This document shows, piece after piece, positions 15,895 to 25,268 of a stretch of DNA of 50,663 bases (position 1 is its first letter; every line of letters starts with the position of its first letter). Source of the DNA: an uncultured Prevotellaceae bacterium (GTDB lineage Bacteria > Bacteroidota > Bacteroidia > Bacteroidales > Bacteroidaceae); contig CALFJG010000024.1 in the NCBI GenBank assembly GCA_937877625.1, positions 1 through 50,663 of the forward strand. Reading direction: 5' to 3'. Position numbers and translations under genes: made by a program. The notes beneath the pieces were generated by a model that was not told the origin of the DNA, did not search any database, and was given only the letters and a program-made list of their open reading frames with translations.

Positions 15895-16611
15895 TTACTC
15901 AAAATAGAGTGTTAGCGTGACGAAATGGCTCGTGGCTTTGTCCACAGAGCGTGTGTAAATAATGTCTTGGGCTTCGTGGAGGTCTTCGCGCTTGTGGTCG
16001 AGGAGGTCGGCAAGGCCGAGGCTAAACTTCAGCTCGGGTATAAGTTTGAAGAATGGCAGATAGAAGTCGCAGCCCATACCGAGTTCTAAGTTTACGGCCA
16101 GTGGCTTGGCTCGCAACAGGGTGTGTTTTTTCGTGGTGAGGTCGTACATCGGGTTTATCCCCGCAATGACATACGGGCGATAGTTGTTCCAGCGTGGCGC
16201 GGCGATTTTTGCTAAGACGGGCAGGGCGATGTACGTGCTCTTCATATCCTGCGATTGTTTTTGTCCGGTGAGTTGGTCAAGAAAAGCGAGATGCTTAGAG
16301 CCGAAATAGAGGGTGGGTTGCAGGCGCAGCCCTACGTAGGTGTTTATCTTTAACTCACCGAGTACGCCGACGTGAAATCCAAAGTTCGTGTGGTCGTTCT
16401 TCACCGTCCACTGCTGGCCTGTGGTGGGGTCTATGTAGCCATTGCCTTGTAGTGAGAGTCCTTGGTCGTGTATGCCGAAAAAGAAACCGTAGTGCAACCG
16501 CCGTTGGTCGATAAAGGGCTTGTTTTGCACGCGGCGTGTCTGAGCACTGACGGAAAGCGCGAGACAGAGTAGGAGACAGAGAGATACTATATAGCGGAGT
16601 GTAGGACGCAT
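15895..16611 (-). CDS. porT: PorT/SprT-like outer-membrane barrel protein of type IX secretion
   Basis: 238 residues from the chosen start. Signal peptide MRPTLRYIVSLCLLLCLALS ending in SAQ. The body is an eight-strand-type barrel (OMP_b-brl_2): RRLHYGFFFGIHDQG, GFHVGVLGELKIN, KSTYIALPVLAKIAAPRWNN, YRPYVIAGINPMYD, GCDFYLPFFKLIPELKFSL. The KSTYxxLP, RPYVxxG and FKLxPELKFxxG segments follow the PorT/SprT family, which is needed for type IX secretion of CTD-tagged proteins. A paralogous barrel cannot be excluded. A longer open frame to 16758 adds 49 basic residues ahead of a clear signal peptide, so 16611 is taken. It is divergent from nspC. Confidence 0.75.
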   Translation of the reverse strand: MRPTLRYIVSLCLLLCLALSVSAQTRRVQNKPFIDQRRLHYGFFFGIHDQGLSLQGNGYIDPTTGQQWTVKNDHTNFGFHVGVLGELKINTYVGLRLQPTLYFGSKHLAFLDQLTGQKQSQDMKSTYIALPVLAKIAAPRWNNYRPYVIAGINPMYDLTTKKHTLLRAKPLAVNLELGMGCDFYLPFFKLIPELKFSLGLADLLDHKREDLHEAQDIIYTRSVDKATSHFVTLTLYFE

Positions 16612-16758
16612 ATTCTTATATATAAACGCTCCTGTCGGCGTTTTATTGTGTGGCTTCGCGTACAGAGCCGTCGCCCGCTTCCGTTTGTGTTTGGCCAGAA
16701 CATTTATGTAAAGAGCAGGCACGCGCATAACTTTACTATTTCTTCCCAACTTTTTCAC

Positions 16759-16766
16759 TATTTTTG
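16759..16766 (+). promoter_or_regulatory. Candidate -7 box abutting the nspC start
   Basis: TATTTTTG eight bases before the nspC ATG at 16775. If used, the mRNA is nearly leaderless. Confidence 0.5.
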
Positions 16767-16774
16767 CCGCTGTT

Positions 16775-17962
16775 ATGCGAGTTGATGTAGAAAAATCAGT
16801 TTCTTCTTGGCTTCAAACCTTGCCTACTCCCGCTTATGTGGTGGAGCAAAGACGATTGGAGGCCAACTGGTCGTTGATAGCGCAAGTGGCTGCTGCGTCG
16901 GGGGTGGAGTTTGTTATGTCGTTTAAGGCTTTCGCCCTCTGGCGTACGTTTCCGTTGCTCCGTCAATACATCAGCCACGTCAGTGCCGCCTCGCCCGATG
17001 AGGCACGCTTGGGTTTTGAAGAGTTTGGCGCGCCGTGCTATACGTATAGCCCCGCCTACGAAGCGGATACGTTTGTCGACGTGCTGAAGTGGAGTAGCCA
17101 CCTCACGTTCAACAGCCTTTCGCAATATGCACGCTTTGCTCCCTTAGCGCGCCAACGCAGTGATGTATCGCTCGGCTTGCGTATCAACCCTGGCTATAGC
17201 GAGATAGAAACCTTGCTTTACAACCCTTGTGCTCCGGGGTCGCGCTTCGGTGTGGCGGCGCAGCAGATGCCCGACGTGTTGCCCGAAGGCATTGAGGGTT
17301 TTCTTTGCCACAACCATTGCGAGAACGATAGTTATGCACTGGAACGCACGCTCAACGTGTTGGAGGAGCGTTTTGGTAGGTGGCTTGGCGGTTTGCGCTG
17401 GCTCAATCTCGGTGGTGGCCATCTGGTTACGCGTAGCGACTACGACACCGCGCACCTCATCTCCTTGCTTCGTGCTTTTCGTGAGCATCACCCTTCACTC
17501 CATATTATATTAGAGCCCGGCTCGGCTTTCGGCTGGCAGACGGGGCCGCTGGTGGCTTCGGTGTGCGACGTGGTGGAAAACGCCGGCATCAAGACCGCTG
17601 TGCTCAACGTCAGTTTTACCGCCCATATGCCCGACTGCCTTGAAATGCCGTATCACCCCACTGTGCGTGGCGCAGAAACGCTCCCTTTGCTAACGATAGC
17701 AGAGGCGAAAAAAATACCCTGTGTTTATCGTCTTGGCGGCAACAGCTGTCTAAGCGGCGACTGGATGGGCTATTGGCGTTTTGACAAGCCGCTTGACGTG
17801 GGCGACAAGATTGTGTTTGAAGATATGAATCACTATACCACGGTAAAGACAACGACTTTCAATGGCATTCGCCACCCCGCTATCTATTTGCTTCAGACCG
17901 ATGGCAGGCTAAAGTTGTTGCGTAAGTATTCCTACGAAGACTATCGCGCACGTATGGACTAA
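16775..17962 (+). CDS. nspC: Carboxynorspermidine/carboxyspermidine decarboxylase
   Basis: PLP enzyme that decarboxylates carboxyspermidine to spermidine, the last step of the alternative polyamine pathway used by Bacteroidetes. 395 residues. The PLP lysine lies in VEFVMSFKAFALW near residue 50. CHNHCEND, LRWLNLGGGHLV, ILEPGSAFGWQTG and NSCLSGDWMGYWRFD follow the NspC pattern, the Cys-Asp segment supplying the second-subunit site. The partner carboxyspermidine dehydrogenase is not in this window. The start is the first ATG and lies just after a -7 box. Confidence 0.93.
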   Translation: MRVDVEKSVSSWLQTLPTPAYVVEQRRLEANWSLIAQVAAASGVEFVMSFKAFALWRTFPLLRQYISHVSAASPDEARLGFEEFGAPCYTYSPAYEADTFVDVLKWSSHLTFNSLSQYARFAPLARQRSDVSLGLRINPGYSEIETLLYNPCAPGSRFGVAAQQMPDVLPEGIEGFLCHNHCENDSYALERTLNVLEERFGRWLGGLRWLNLGGGHLVTRSDYDTAHLISLLRAFREHHPSLHIILEPGSAFGWQTGPLVASVCDVVENAGIKTAVLNVSFTAHMPDCLEMPYHPTVRGAETLPLLTIAEAKKIPCVYRLGGNSCLSGDWMGYWRFDKPLDVGDKIVFEDMNHYTTVKTTTFNGIRHPAIYLLQTDGRLKLLRKYSYEDYRARMD

Positions 17963-17979
17963 GGGCTTATACTTTGTTG

Positions 17980-18006
17980 CCTGCAAGTATTCCTGCGCTT
18001 TGCAGG
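17980..18006 (+). terminator. Weak hairpin between nspC and the OPT gene
   Basis: CCTGCAA (17980-17986) pairs with TTGCAGG (18000-18006) across a 13-base loop; a T8 run follows eight bases later. It may terminate nspC or shape the OPT leader. Confidence 0.35.
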
Positions 18007-18057
18007 GAGAGGGCTTCTTTTTTTTACGCAACTAAAACTCAAACTTATATATTCTTT

Positions 18058-20016
18058 ATGCAAACGACGAAACTTCCGGAAAATGCTTTTCGCGAGCTTG
18101 CGGCAGGCGAGGCTTACGAGCCGATAATGCCTGCCAAGAGCCGTTTTCGCGAACTAACGCCGTGGTCAATCACCTGGGGCGTGCTGATGGCCGTGGTGTT
18201 TAGTGCCGCGTGTGCCTACCTCGGACTAAAGGTCGGCCAGGTTTTTGAGGCCGCCATTCCTATCACTATTATCGCCATAGGCCTCAGCGGTGCTACGGCG
18301 CGCAAAGACCCTCTGGGCGAGAATGTTATTATTCAGAGCATTGGCGCCTGTTCGGGAATGATTGTGGCGGGAGCTATCTTCACGTTGCCTGCTCTTTTTA
18401 TTCTACAAAGTGTTAATCCAGAGATTAGCATCAACTTCCTGCACGTTTTCTTGGCCTCCCTCCTTGGCGGCGTACTCGGCATTTTATTTCTTATTCCTTT
18501 CCGCAAATACTTTGTGAAGGATATGCACGGCAAATACCCTTTCCCCGAAGCCACGGCAAGCACACAGGTACTCATCAGCGGCGAGAGTGGGGCGGGGCAG
18601 GCCAAGCCGCTCCTCGTAGCAGGCATCATAGGCGGTTTGTACGACTTTATCGTTGCTTCTACGGGGGCTTGGGCTGAGACGTTCCAAACTACCGCCTTTG
18701 CCTGGGGACATACCGTGGCCGAGAAAGCCAAGTTTGTGTTCAGCCTCAACACGGGGGCCGCCCTGCTTGGTATGGGCTACATCGTCGGACTAAAATACGC
18801 CGCCATAATCTGTGCAGGTAGTGTCACCGTGTGGTGGGTTATCGTGCCTGTTATAGGTCAACTCTTCCCCGACCTCGTACTCAACGACAGTGGTATCACC
18901 GCCAGTGCTGCCATGCCTGCCGACATCTTCCAATATGCAAAGAGTATCGGCATTGGCGGAATTGCTATGGCTGGCATTATTGGCGTGATAAAAAGTTGGG
19001 GCGTTATCAAAGGTGCGTTTAGTCTTATCGGCAAAATGGGCAAGAGCGGCGATGGTACCGAGGTGGAACGCACACAGCGCGACCTCCCGATGAAAATTAT
19101 TCTCTGGGGTACTTTGCTCGCTCTCGTAGCCACTACCATATTCTTCTTCCTCGGCCCGATGGATGGCAATCTGCTGCACACACTTGTCGGCATCGTCATT
19201 GTGGCTGTAATAGCCTTTCTCTTTACCACCGTGGCGGCCAATGCTATTGCTATCGTCGGCTCTAACCCAGTGAGTGGAATGACGCTGATGACGCTAATTT
19301 TGAGTAGTATCATTATGGTACTCGTGGGCTTAAACGGTACTCACGGTATGGTGGCGGCACTAATTATGGGCGGTGTGGTTTGCACGGCGTTGAGTACGGC
19401 GGGTTCTTTCGTCACCGACTTAAAGATAGGTTATTGGCTCGGTAGTACGCCTGCCAAGCAAGAAGGCTTTAAGTTTGTCGGCGTGCTGGTGAGTGCTGCC
19501 ACGGTGTGTGGTGTAATCTATATCCTAAACGAGGCCTATGGTTTTACTGCCGACAACAGCGATGTGATGGCTGCTCCGCAGGCTCGTGCTATGGCTGCTG
19601 TGATAGAGCCGTTGATGAGTGGCGGCGGTGCGCCGTGGTTGCTTTATGGCATAGGTGCCGTGCTGGCTATCGTGCTTGACCGCTGCGGCATCTCTGCCTT
19701 GGCGTTTGCACTCGGTATGTTTATCCCCCTGCCGCTTAACTTGCCGCTCATTGTTGGCGGACTTGTCCACTACTTTGTAGAGAAGAGTAGCACAGATGTC
19801 GCAGTAAATAGTCGTCGTGGCGAACGCGGCACTCTCCTTGCCAGCGGGTTTATCGCCGGGGGTGCGCTTATGGGTGTGGTAAGTGCTGGATTGACATTCG
19901 CCGGGGTGGATTTGCAACTCGGCGATTGGACAGCCACGCCTACGGCTATGGTTCTTTCGCTCGTGATGTATGCAGCAATTATTTGTTTCCTCTATCGCGC
20001 GAGCATTAAGGACTAA
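18058..20016 (+). CDS. OPT/YSL-family oligopeptide transporter
   Basis: 652 residues from MQTTKLPENAF. Polytopic inner-membrane protein with some fifteen hydrophobic segments. The N-terminal ELTPWSITWGVLMAVVFSAA and AYLGLKVGQVFEAAIPITII, then GENVIIQSIGACSGMIVAG, are characteristic of bacterial OPT proteins. FPEATASTQVLISGE is a conserved cytosolic loop. The family imports small peptides or metal chelates with protons; the substrate is not predictable. A longer frame from 17974 would add 28 unaligned residues. It ends before a strong convergent hairpin shared with typA. Confidence 0.92.
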   Translation: MQTTKLPENAFRELAAGEAYEPIMPAKSRFRELTPWSITWGVLMAVVFSAACAYLGLKVGQVFEAAIPITIIAIGLSGATARKDPLGENVIIQSIGACSGMIVAGAIFTLPALFILQSVNPEISINFLHVFLASLLGGVLGILFLIPFRKYFVKDMHGKYPFPEATASTQVLISGESGAGQAKPLLVAGIIGGLYDFIVASTGAWAETFQTTAFAWGHTVAEKAKFVFSLNTGAALLGMGYIVGLKYAAIICAGSVTVWWVIVPVIGQLFPDLVLNDSGITASAAMPADIFQYAKSIGIGGIAMAGIIGVIKSWGVIKGAFSLIGKMGKSGDGTEVERTQRDLPMKIILWGTLLALVATTIFFFLGPMDGNLLHTLVGIVIVAVIAFLFTTVAANAIAIVGSNPVSGMTLMTLILSSIIMVLVGLNGTHGMVAALIMGGVVCTALSTAGSFVTDLKIGYWLGSTPAKQEGFKFVGVLVSAATVCGVIYILNEAYGFTADNSDVMAAPQARAMAAVIEPLMSGGGAPWLLYGIGAVLAIVLDRCGISALAFALGMFIPLPLNLPLIVGGLVHYFVEKSSTDVAVNSRRGERGTLLASGFIAGGALMGVVSAGLTFAGVDLQLGDWTATPTAMVLSLVMYAAIICFLYRASIKD

Positions 20017-20062
20017 ACCGCCTCAACGATAACACAAAGTCAAGTCAGCGAGGTTTATAGCT

Positions 20063-20149
20063 CCGACAAAGAACAACTAAGTCCCTCTGATCCTAAAATC
20101 ACTTGGTGTGATAATCAGAGGGACTTAGTTTGTTCTTTGTCGGGTTTTA
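20063..20149. terminator. Long bidirectional terminator between the OPT gene and typA
   Basis: A 29-bp arm (20063-20091) pairs with 20114-20143, with one bulged T and a 22-base loop; the arm begins CCGACAAAGAAC. GTTTTAT follows on the plus strand. It serves two convergent genes. Confidence 0.85.
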
Positions 20150-20182
20150 TTTCCCCGAAGTGCCGTTGGCGGTTTTCTGCTG

Positions 20183-21985
20183 TCAGGCCTCCTTGATGTT
20201 GTTGCGCTTGCGGGCTAAGTGGTCGAGGATGGTTTTGCGCATACGCAGCGATTTGGGTGTTACTTCCACAAGTTCGTCCTCTTTGATATATTCCAACATT
20301 TCTTCCAGAGAGAACTGTATAGGCGGGATGATGCGTGCCTTTTCGTCGGTGCCGCTGGCTCGCACGTTGGTGAGTTGTTTGGTGCGCGTAACGTTGATTA
20401 CCAAGTCTTTCTCGTGCACATGTTCGCCTACCACTTGGCCAGCATAGACCTCCGTTTGTGGGGAGATAAAGAAATGCCCGCGGTCTTGCAGGTGATCAAT
20501 GCTGTATGCCACGGCCATACCGTCGTCCATAGAAATCATAGATCCGTTGATGCGGCGTGTGATGTCGCCTTTGTAGGGCTGGTATTCTTTGTAGCGGTGT
20601 GCCATAATGGCTTCGCCCTGCGAGGCGGTGAGAATGTTGGTGCGCAGCCCTATAATGCCGCGCGAGGGAATGTCGAAAGCCAGGTCAACACGTGTGCCGA
20701 GTGTTTGCATCTGTGTCAACTCTCCTTTGCGTTTGGTCACGATGTCAATCATACGGCTGGCAAACTCCTCGGGCACGTTGATGGTGAGTTCTTCAATAGG
20801 TTCGCATCGCTGGCCTTTGACGTCTTTGAATATCACCTGTGGCTGTCCCACCTGCAGTTCATATCCCTCGCGGCGCATTGTTTCAATGAGGATGCTTAGG
20901 TGCAGCACGCCACGTCCTGAAACCACCCAGGCATCGGTACCGTCGGGTTCTACGCGCAGGGCGAGGTCTTTCTCCAGTTCCTTAGCAAGGCGCTCACCGA
21001 TGTGGCGGCTTGTGCAGTATTTTCCCTCCTTTCCGAAGAAAGGGGAGTCGTTGATGGTGAAACGCATAGACATCGTGGGTTCGTCGATAGCAATTGGTGG
21101 CAGCGGCTCAGGCGTTTCGGCATCGCAAATGGTGTCGCCTATCTCAAAGTTGTCAATGCCTATCACCGCGCAGAGGTCGCCGCTACTAACGTGCTCTGCC
21201 GAGGCGCGTCCCATACCCTCAAACGTTTGGAGTTCTTTGATACGTGTTTTCTCCAACGTGCCGTCGCGGTGGGCTATCGTTACTACCTGCCCGTTGAGAA
21301 GTGTGCCGCGCCGCACACGGCCTATGGCGATACGCCCAGTGTAGTTGCTGTAGTCAAGCGACGTGATGAGCATCTGCGGCGTGCCTTCTAAACGCTCGGG
21401 AGCGGGAATTACTTCCACGATTTTGTCCATCAGATAGGTAATGTCGTTCGTTGGTGTGTGCCAGTCCTCTCCCATCCAGCCTTGCTTGGCCGACCCATAC
21501 ACTACGGGGAAGTCAAGCTGGTCCTCGGTGGCACCGAGCTCAAACATCAAGTCAAACACCATTTCATACACCTCCTCGGGGCGGCAGTTGGGCTTGTCCA
21601 CTTTATTGACCACAACGATGGGTTTCAGGCCGAGTTGCAAGGCTTTCTGCAACACAAAGCGTGTCTGCGGCATAGGCCCCTCAAAGGCATCAACGAGCAA
21701 CAAACAGCCGTCGGCCATACCTAAAACGCGCTCCACCTCGCCGCCGAAGTCGCTGTGACCCGGTGTGTCGATGACATTGATTTTTACATCGCGATAGCGC
21801 ACGGATACATTCTTTGAAAGTATGGTTATACCGCGCTCGCGTTCCAGCTCGTTATTGTCAAGTATAAGTTCGCCCGCTTGTTGGTTTTGGCGAAACAGAC
21901 CAGCGGCAAGAAGCATTTTGTCCACCAACGTAGTCTTGCCGTGGTCTACGTGGGCAATGATGGCTATGTTACGAATGTCTTGCAT
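20183..21985 (-). CDS. typA: Ribosome-associated GTPase TypA/BipA
   Basis: Translational GTPase that acts in ribosome assembly and stress adaptation. 600 residues from MQDIRNIAIIAHVDHGKTTL, which holds the G1 P-loop. Further motifs are ERERGITI (switch I), DTPGHSDFGGEVERVL (G3) and VVNKVDKPN (G4). The EF-G-like domains and the TypA-specific C-terminal domain follow (RGIIGLRTNILTASQGEAIM, ending DHLARKRNNIKEA). A frame open to 22105 would add 40 residues over the promoter region and is rejected. Divergent from the small secreted protein gene. Confidence 0.97.
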   Translation of the reverse strand: MQDIRNIAIIAHVDHGKTTLVDKMLLAAGLFRQNQQAGELILDNNELERERGITILSKNVSVRYRDVKINVIDTPGHSDFGGEVERVLGMADGCLLLVDAFEGPMPQTRFVLQKALQLGLKPIVVVNKVDKPNCRPEEVYEMVFDLMFELGATEDQLDFPVVYGSAKQGWMGEDWHTPTNDITYLMDKIVEVIPAPERLEGTPQMLITSLDYSNYTGRIAIGRVRRGTLLNGQVVTIAHRDGTLEKTRIKELQTFEGMGRASAEHVSSGDLCAVIGIDNFEIGDTICDAETPEPLPPIAIDEPTMSMRFTINDSPFFGKEGKYCTSRHIGERLAKELEKDLALRVEPDGTDAWVVSGRGVLHLSILIETMRREGYELQVGQPQVIFKDVKGQRCEPIEELTINVPEEFASRMIDIVTKRKGELTQMQTLGTRVDLAFDIPSRGIIGLRTNILTASQGEAIMAHRYKEYQPYKGDITRRINGSMISMDDGMAVAYSIDHLQDRGHFFISPQTEVYAGQVVGEHVHEKDLVINVTRTKQLTNVRASGTDEKARIIPPIQFSLEEMLEYIKEDELVEVTPKSLRMRKTILDHLARKRNNIKEA

Positions 21986-22008
21986 AAGTGCTTTTGGGGT
22001 TTGCTCTG

Positions 22009-22016
22009 CAAAAATA
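22009..22016 (-). promoter_or_regulatory. Candidate -7 box for typA
   Basis: TATTTTTG on the minus strand, 23 bases before the typA ATG. It lies back to back with a like box for the divergent gene at 22039. Confidence 0.5.
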
Positions 22017-22038
22017 CGCAGAATTAAGCGAAATTGAT

Positions 22039-22046
22039 TATTTTTG
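22039..22046 (+). promoter_or_regulatory. Candidate -7 box for the small secreted protein gene
   Basis: TATTTTTG, 26 bases before the ATG at 22073. This supports that start over an ATG at 22034, which lies upstream of the box. Confidence 0.5.
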
Positions 22047-22072
22047 CTCCGTATAACCTTGGAAGATATACT

Positions 22073-22645
22073 ATGAAAGTACTCCTGCACCCCACGAAAC
22101 GTCACCTTTGTTTGCTTTTTGCAGCCTTTTTGTTTTCCTTACCACATAAGGCGCAGACCACTTTTGAAGAAGACTCCCTGCAATTTGTTCAGGAAATGCA
22201 GGAGCGGCGTATCCCCCAACTCATAGAGGTGCGTGCCGAAGGCGATGCCACGCTTTATGGCTCGCCCACCGATACCACGTTGCGCGTGGCTAAACTACCG
22301 GGCTTCCCCCTCTTCCTAATGGGCGACGAGGGCGGCTTCTGGGCGTGCTCCTATTTTGGCAGGCTGGCCTTTGTGCGTAAGAGTGCAGCCGAGAACACCG
22401 CGCTCATTCAGAAAGCTATCAATAGTGTGAGCCGCAACTATTGTTATATGCTCGCTTACAACGCTCTTGTGCAAGGCCTACAGCTCGCTATAGAATACAC
22501 CGAACAGGCGCAGAACGCTCTGGGCGACAACTCTATCAACGACGAACCCGAGCTTCAGGCTTTCTTGCAGAGCCGACACCGCGAACTGCCCGATGCCTTT
22601 CCTTATCTCGACAAGATTGAACCGCGTGCGTTCTATGGCAAATAA
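22073..22645 (+). CDS. Small secreted protein with an SH3-like segment
   Basis: 190 residues from MKVLLHPTKRHLC. A signal peptide (LCLLFAAFLFSLPHKAQ) is followed by a short helix and, at about residues 48-95, a stretch (ATLYGSPTDTTLRVAKLPGF, then EGGFWACSYFGRLAFVRKS) with the spacing of bacterial SH3 domains: a turn of small residues, a central GG-aromatic and a closing strand. The C-terminal half is helical. Bacterial SH3 domains often bind peptidoglycan or peptides; that role is inference. I know no named family for it. It is divergent from typA. Confidence 0.75.
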   Translation: MKVLLHPTKRHLCLLFAAFLFSLPHKAQTTFEEDSLQFVQEMQERRIPQLIEVRAEGDATLYGSPTDTTLRVAKLPGFPLFLMGDEGGFWACSYFGRLAFVRKSAAENTALIQKAINSVSRNYCYMLAYNALVQGLQLAIEYTEQAQNALGDNSINDEPELQAFLQSRHRELPDAFPYLDKIEPRAFYGK

Positions 22646-22685
22646 AGGAGTATACTATACTATTTTAGGTGTGTGCTAAGATGAG

Positions 22686-22767
22686 TACTTTTGCGTTAAG
22701 CCTGAAGAGCAAAGCGAAGCTCGGTAATGTTTTGCCTTGGCGAGCAGAAGTCTGTTGAAAACGAACG
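22686..22767 (+). repeat. Dispersed promoter-like repeat, copy A
   Basis: Begins with TACTTTTG (a TAnnTTTG match) and CGTTAAG, then AGAGCAAAGCGA, then CCTTGGCGAGCAGAAGTCTG. Related copies lie at 31511-31589 (minus), 44214-44295 (minus) and in part at 44661-44697 (plus). It contains a 31-codon open frame, 22727-22822, that starts MFCLGEQKS; its coding status is doubtful. It lies upstream of the sialidase gene, in the same direction. Confidence 0.75.
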
Positions 22768-22838
22768 CCGCATAAGCAAAGTACGTAAAGCGAAACAGCT
22801 ATTAAAACAAAAATCCAAATAAATATCTACAGCGAATT

Positions 22839-24047
22839 ATGCAAGCAAAACGTTTCTCCTTATTCTTTCTACTGGTCTGCTGCCTCACAGTCGGCGCGCA
22901 GACAGTGCTTTTCCACACGGGCGACTTCACGGGCTATCCCTATCGTATCCCCGCTATTGCCACGGCTCACAACGGCGACCTTATCGCCCTGAGCGATATA
23001 CGTCCCTGCGGCAACGACATAGGCTACGGGCGTGTAGATATTCTGATGCGCACGTCGGCAGACAACGGACAAACGTGGTCGTATCCCACCACCGTGCTCG
23101 CAGGCACTGGTGAGGGCGAAGAAGCAGGCTATGGCGATGCGTGCCTCGTGGCCGACCGTGAGCGCAACGAGCTCTTGCTCGTTTGTGTGAGCGGCGACGT
23201 ACCCTATTGGAGTAGCAAGATAGGCCACACACAACGCATCGTATGCACACACGCCACCTACGACAAGCGCACACGCCGCTGGCAGTGGAATAAACAACCT
23301 ATCGACCTCACCGCACAAATCTACGAGACGCTCTTGGGAAACCGTATCAATGGACTCTTTATGGGTAGCGGACGTATCTGCCAGAGCCGCAAAGTGAAGG
23401 TGGGGAATTACTATCGTATCTACGGCGCGCTGTGCACTCATGGTGGCAACTTTGTGATATATAGCGACGACTTCGGGCGCAACTGGAACCTCCTCGGAAC
23501 GCCCACCGACAGCCCCGCACCCAAGGGCGACGAGCCGAAGTGTGAGGAGCTGCCCGACGGAAGTGTACTTCTCAGTAGCCGCAAGGACAACGGACGATGG
23601 TTCAATATCTTCAAGTACACCGACATCAAGACGGCGGCAGGGGCGTGGGACACACCCGTGGCAACCGAACAGGTGGACGGAGGCATAAAGACCACCAGCC
23701 GAGGTACTAACGGCGAAATTCTTATCATTGATGTAGTAGAAACAGCAAGCGGAAAGAATACCATACTCGCCCTGCAAAGCCTTCCCGCAGGCCCCAACCG
23801 CTCCAATGTCACGATTTACTACAAACCCTTCAACACACCTGCCGACTACGACTCGTCCACGGCTTTTTCATCTCACTGGGAAGGCGACTATCAGGTGAGC
23901 CATACGGGGTCGGCTTATAGCACAATGACGCTACAGCCCGACAAACGTATCGGTTTCTTCTACGAAGAAGAACCGCAGTACTATCAAATGGTGTATATCC
24001 CCTTAACGCTTGAAACGATAACGAGCGGAAAGTATCGCGTGAGATAG
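22839..24047 (+). CDS. Exo-alpha-sialidase (GH33)
   Basis: Releases terminal sialic acid from glycoconjugates; exported. 402 residues. Signal peptide MQAKRFSLFFLLVCCLTVGA; catalytic six-bladed propeller from about residue 22. The FRIP-type motif reads YPYRIPAI and holds the first catalytic arginine. Asp-boxes SADNGQTW and SDDFGRNW are clear and a third (SRKDNGRW) is degenerate. It is shorter than the roughly 540-residue sialidases that carry an extra N-terminal carbohydrate-binding domain, so this is the catalytic domain alone. No other sialic acid genes are in the window, which suggests a stand-alone scavenging or host-glycan function. Confidence 0.92.
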   Translation: MQAKRFSLFFLLVCCLTVGAQTVLFHTGDFTGYPYRIPAIATAHNGDLIALSDIRPCGNDIGYGRVDILMRTSADNGQTWSYPTTVLAGTGEGEEAGYGDACLVADRERNELLLVCVSGDVPYWSSKIGHTQRIVCTHATYDKRTRRWQWNKQPIDLTAQIYETLLGNRINGLFMGSGRICQSRKVKVGNYYRIYGALCTHGGNFVIYSDDFGRNWNLLGTPTDSPAPKGDEPKCEELPDGSVLLSSRKDNGRWFNIFKYTDIKTAAGAWDTPVATEQVDGGIKTTSRGTNGEILIIDVVETASGKNTILALQSLPAGPNRSNVTIYYKPFNTPADYDSSTAFSSHWEGDYQVSHTGSAYSTMTLQPDKRIGFFYEEEPQYYQMVYIPLTLETITSGKYRVR

Positions 24048-24066
24048 CCTCGCTGCACAGAAACCG

Positions 24067-24723
24067 ATGTTACGCATTCAGACTTTTGTAACGAACCTCC
24101 TGCAAGAGAACTGCTACGTGGTGAGCGACGACTCTGGCGAAGCGGTTATAGTGGACTGCGGCGCGTATTTTGAAGACGACTACGCTGCGTTGCAAGCATA
24201 TATCGTGCGTGAGCATTTGCACCCTGTTCGCCATTTGCTCACGCACGGACATTTTGACCACTGCTTCGGAGCACAATGGGTGGAGGATACATACGGGCTT
24301 AAGCCCGAGGTAAGTCAGGCCGATGCTGAAACGTATTATCTTCAGCCCCGACAGATAGAACAATTTTTACATCGAACATTCCCGCTCTCATTACCCCCGT
24401 TAGGCCAGACTTTTATGGAGGGCGATGTGTTCCGCTTCGGCAACGGTCATACGCTTAACGTTTTGTCTGTTCCTGGACATACACCTGGCGGTGTGTGTTT
24501 CTATGAGGAGAGCGAGGGGGTGCTGTTTAGCGGAGATAGCCTCTTTCGCGCGTCAATAGGGCGAGCCGACCTGCCAGGAAGTGACCCACAGGCACTTATA
24601 ACCACGCTGAAAACAAAAATCCTCACTTTGCCGCCACAAACACGTGTCTTTCCCGGACACGGCTCCGAAACCTCTATTGCTTTTGAGCGACTTTACAATC
24701 CTTATTTGTCGGCAACGCCTTGA
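24067..24723 (+). CDS. MBL-fold metallo-hydrolase (glyoxalase II-like)
   Basis: 218 residues, 19 bases after the sialidase stop. Metal-binding motif LTHGHFDHCFG (HxHxDH), then SVPGHTPGGVCF, LFSGDSLFRASIG with the bridging Asp, and VFPGHGSETSI at the end give the full set of two-metal ligands. Proteins of this subgroup hydrolyse thioesters such as S-lactoylglutathione; substrate assignment is uncertain. A cytosolic protein with no signal peptide. Confidence 0.9.
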   Translation: MLRIQTFVTNLLQENCYVVSDDSGEAVIVDCGAYFEDDYAALQAYIVREHLHPVRHLLTHGHFDHCFGAQWVEDTYGLKPEVSQADAETYYLQPRQIEQFLHRTFPLSLPPLGQTFMEGDVFRFGNGHTLNVLSVPGHTPGGVCFYEESEGVLFSGDSLFRASIGRADLPGSDPQALITTLKTKILTLPPQTRVFPGHGSETSIAFERLYNPYLSATP

Positions 24724-24794
24724 AAAGGTAAAAGCCAGGACTTAGTAATTCTCTTCTGTCCTTACTGTTACGTTACTTCCAAAACTTGTATTGT

Positions 24795-25268
24795 TCATTC
24801 TTTAAGCCCGTGGCGCACGAAGCGTTCTCGGGCTATTTGTTCGTATGGTGTGTCGGGGCGTCCGTAGTTGGCGAAAGGGTGGATGGCGATGCCTCCACGA
24901 GGGGTGAAGAGGCCTAACACTTCAATGTACTTCGGGTTCATTAGGCGTGTAAGGTCTTTGCGAATGATGTTCACCGCGTCTTCGTGGAAATCGCCGTGGT
25001 TGCGAAAACTAAAGAGATAGAGTTTCAAACTCTTGCTCTCCACCATTCGCTTGTCGGGTATATAACGAATAATTATTTCGGCGAAATCGGGCTGCCCCGT
25101 GATAGGGCAGAGCGTGGTAAACTCCGGACAGTGGAACGTCACCCAGTAGTCGGCATCAGGGTGTTTGTTCTCAAACGTTTCAAGCACTTCGGGGGCATAG
25201 TCTTGGCTGTAGTGGGTTTTCTTCCCGAGGGCTTGCAGCCCTTCCGCTTCTCGGTTTGTGGTGTTCAT
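24795..25268 (-). CDS. queF: NADPH-dependent 7-cyano-7-deazaguanine reductase
   Basis: Reduces preQ0 to preQ1 in queuosine synthesis. 157 residues from MNTTNREAEGL. The catalytic cysteine lies in FHCPEFTTLCPITGQPDFAE (CPITG). The NADPH-binding motif ESKSLKLYLFSFRNHGDFHE and the active-site Asp/His region follow, as in the short, single-domain QueF type. The start is fixed by a 4-base ATGA overlap with the queC stop; a longer frame to 25340 would run inside queC. Confidence 0.96.
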   Translation of the reverse strand: MNTTNREAEGLQALGKKTHYSQDYAPEVLETFENKHPDADYWVTFHCPEFTTLCPITGQPDFAEIIIRYIPDKRMVESKSLKLYLFSFRNHGDFHEDAVNIIRKDLTRLMNPKYIEVLGLFTPRGGIAIHPFANYGRPDTPYEQIARERFVRHGLKE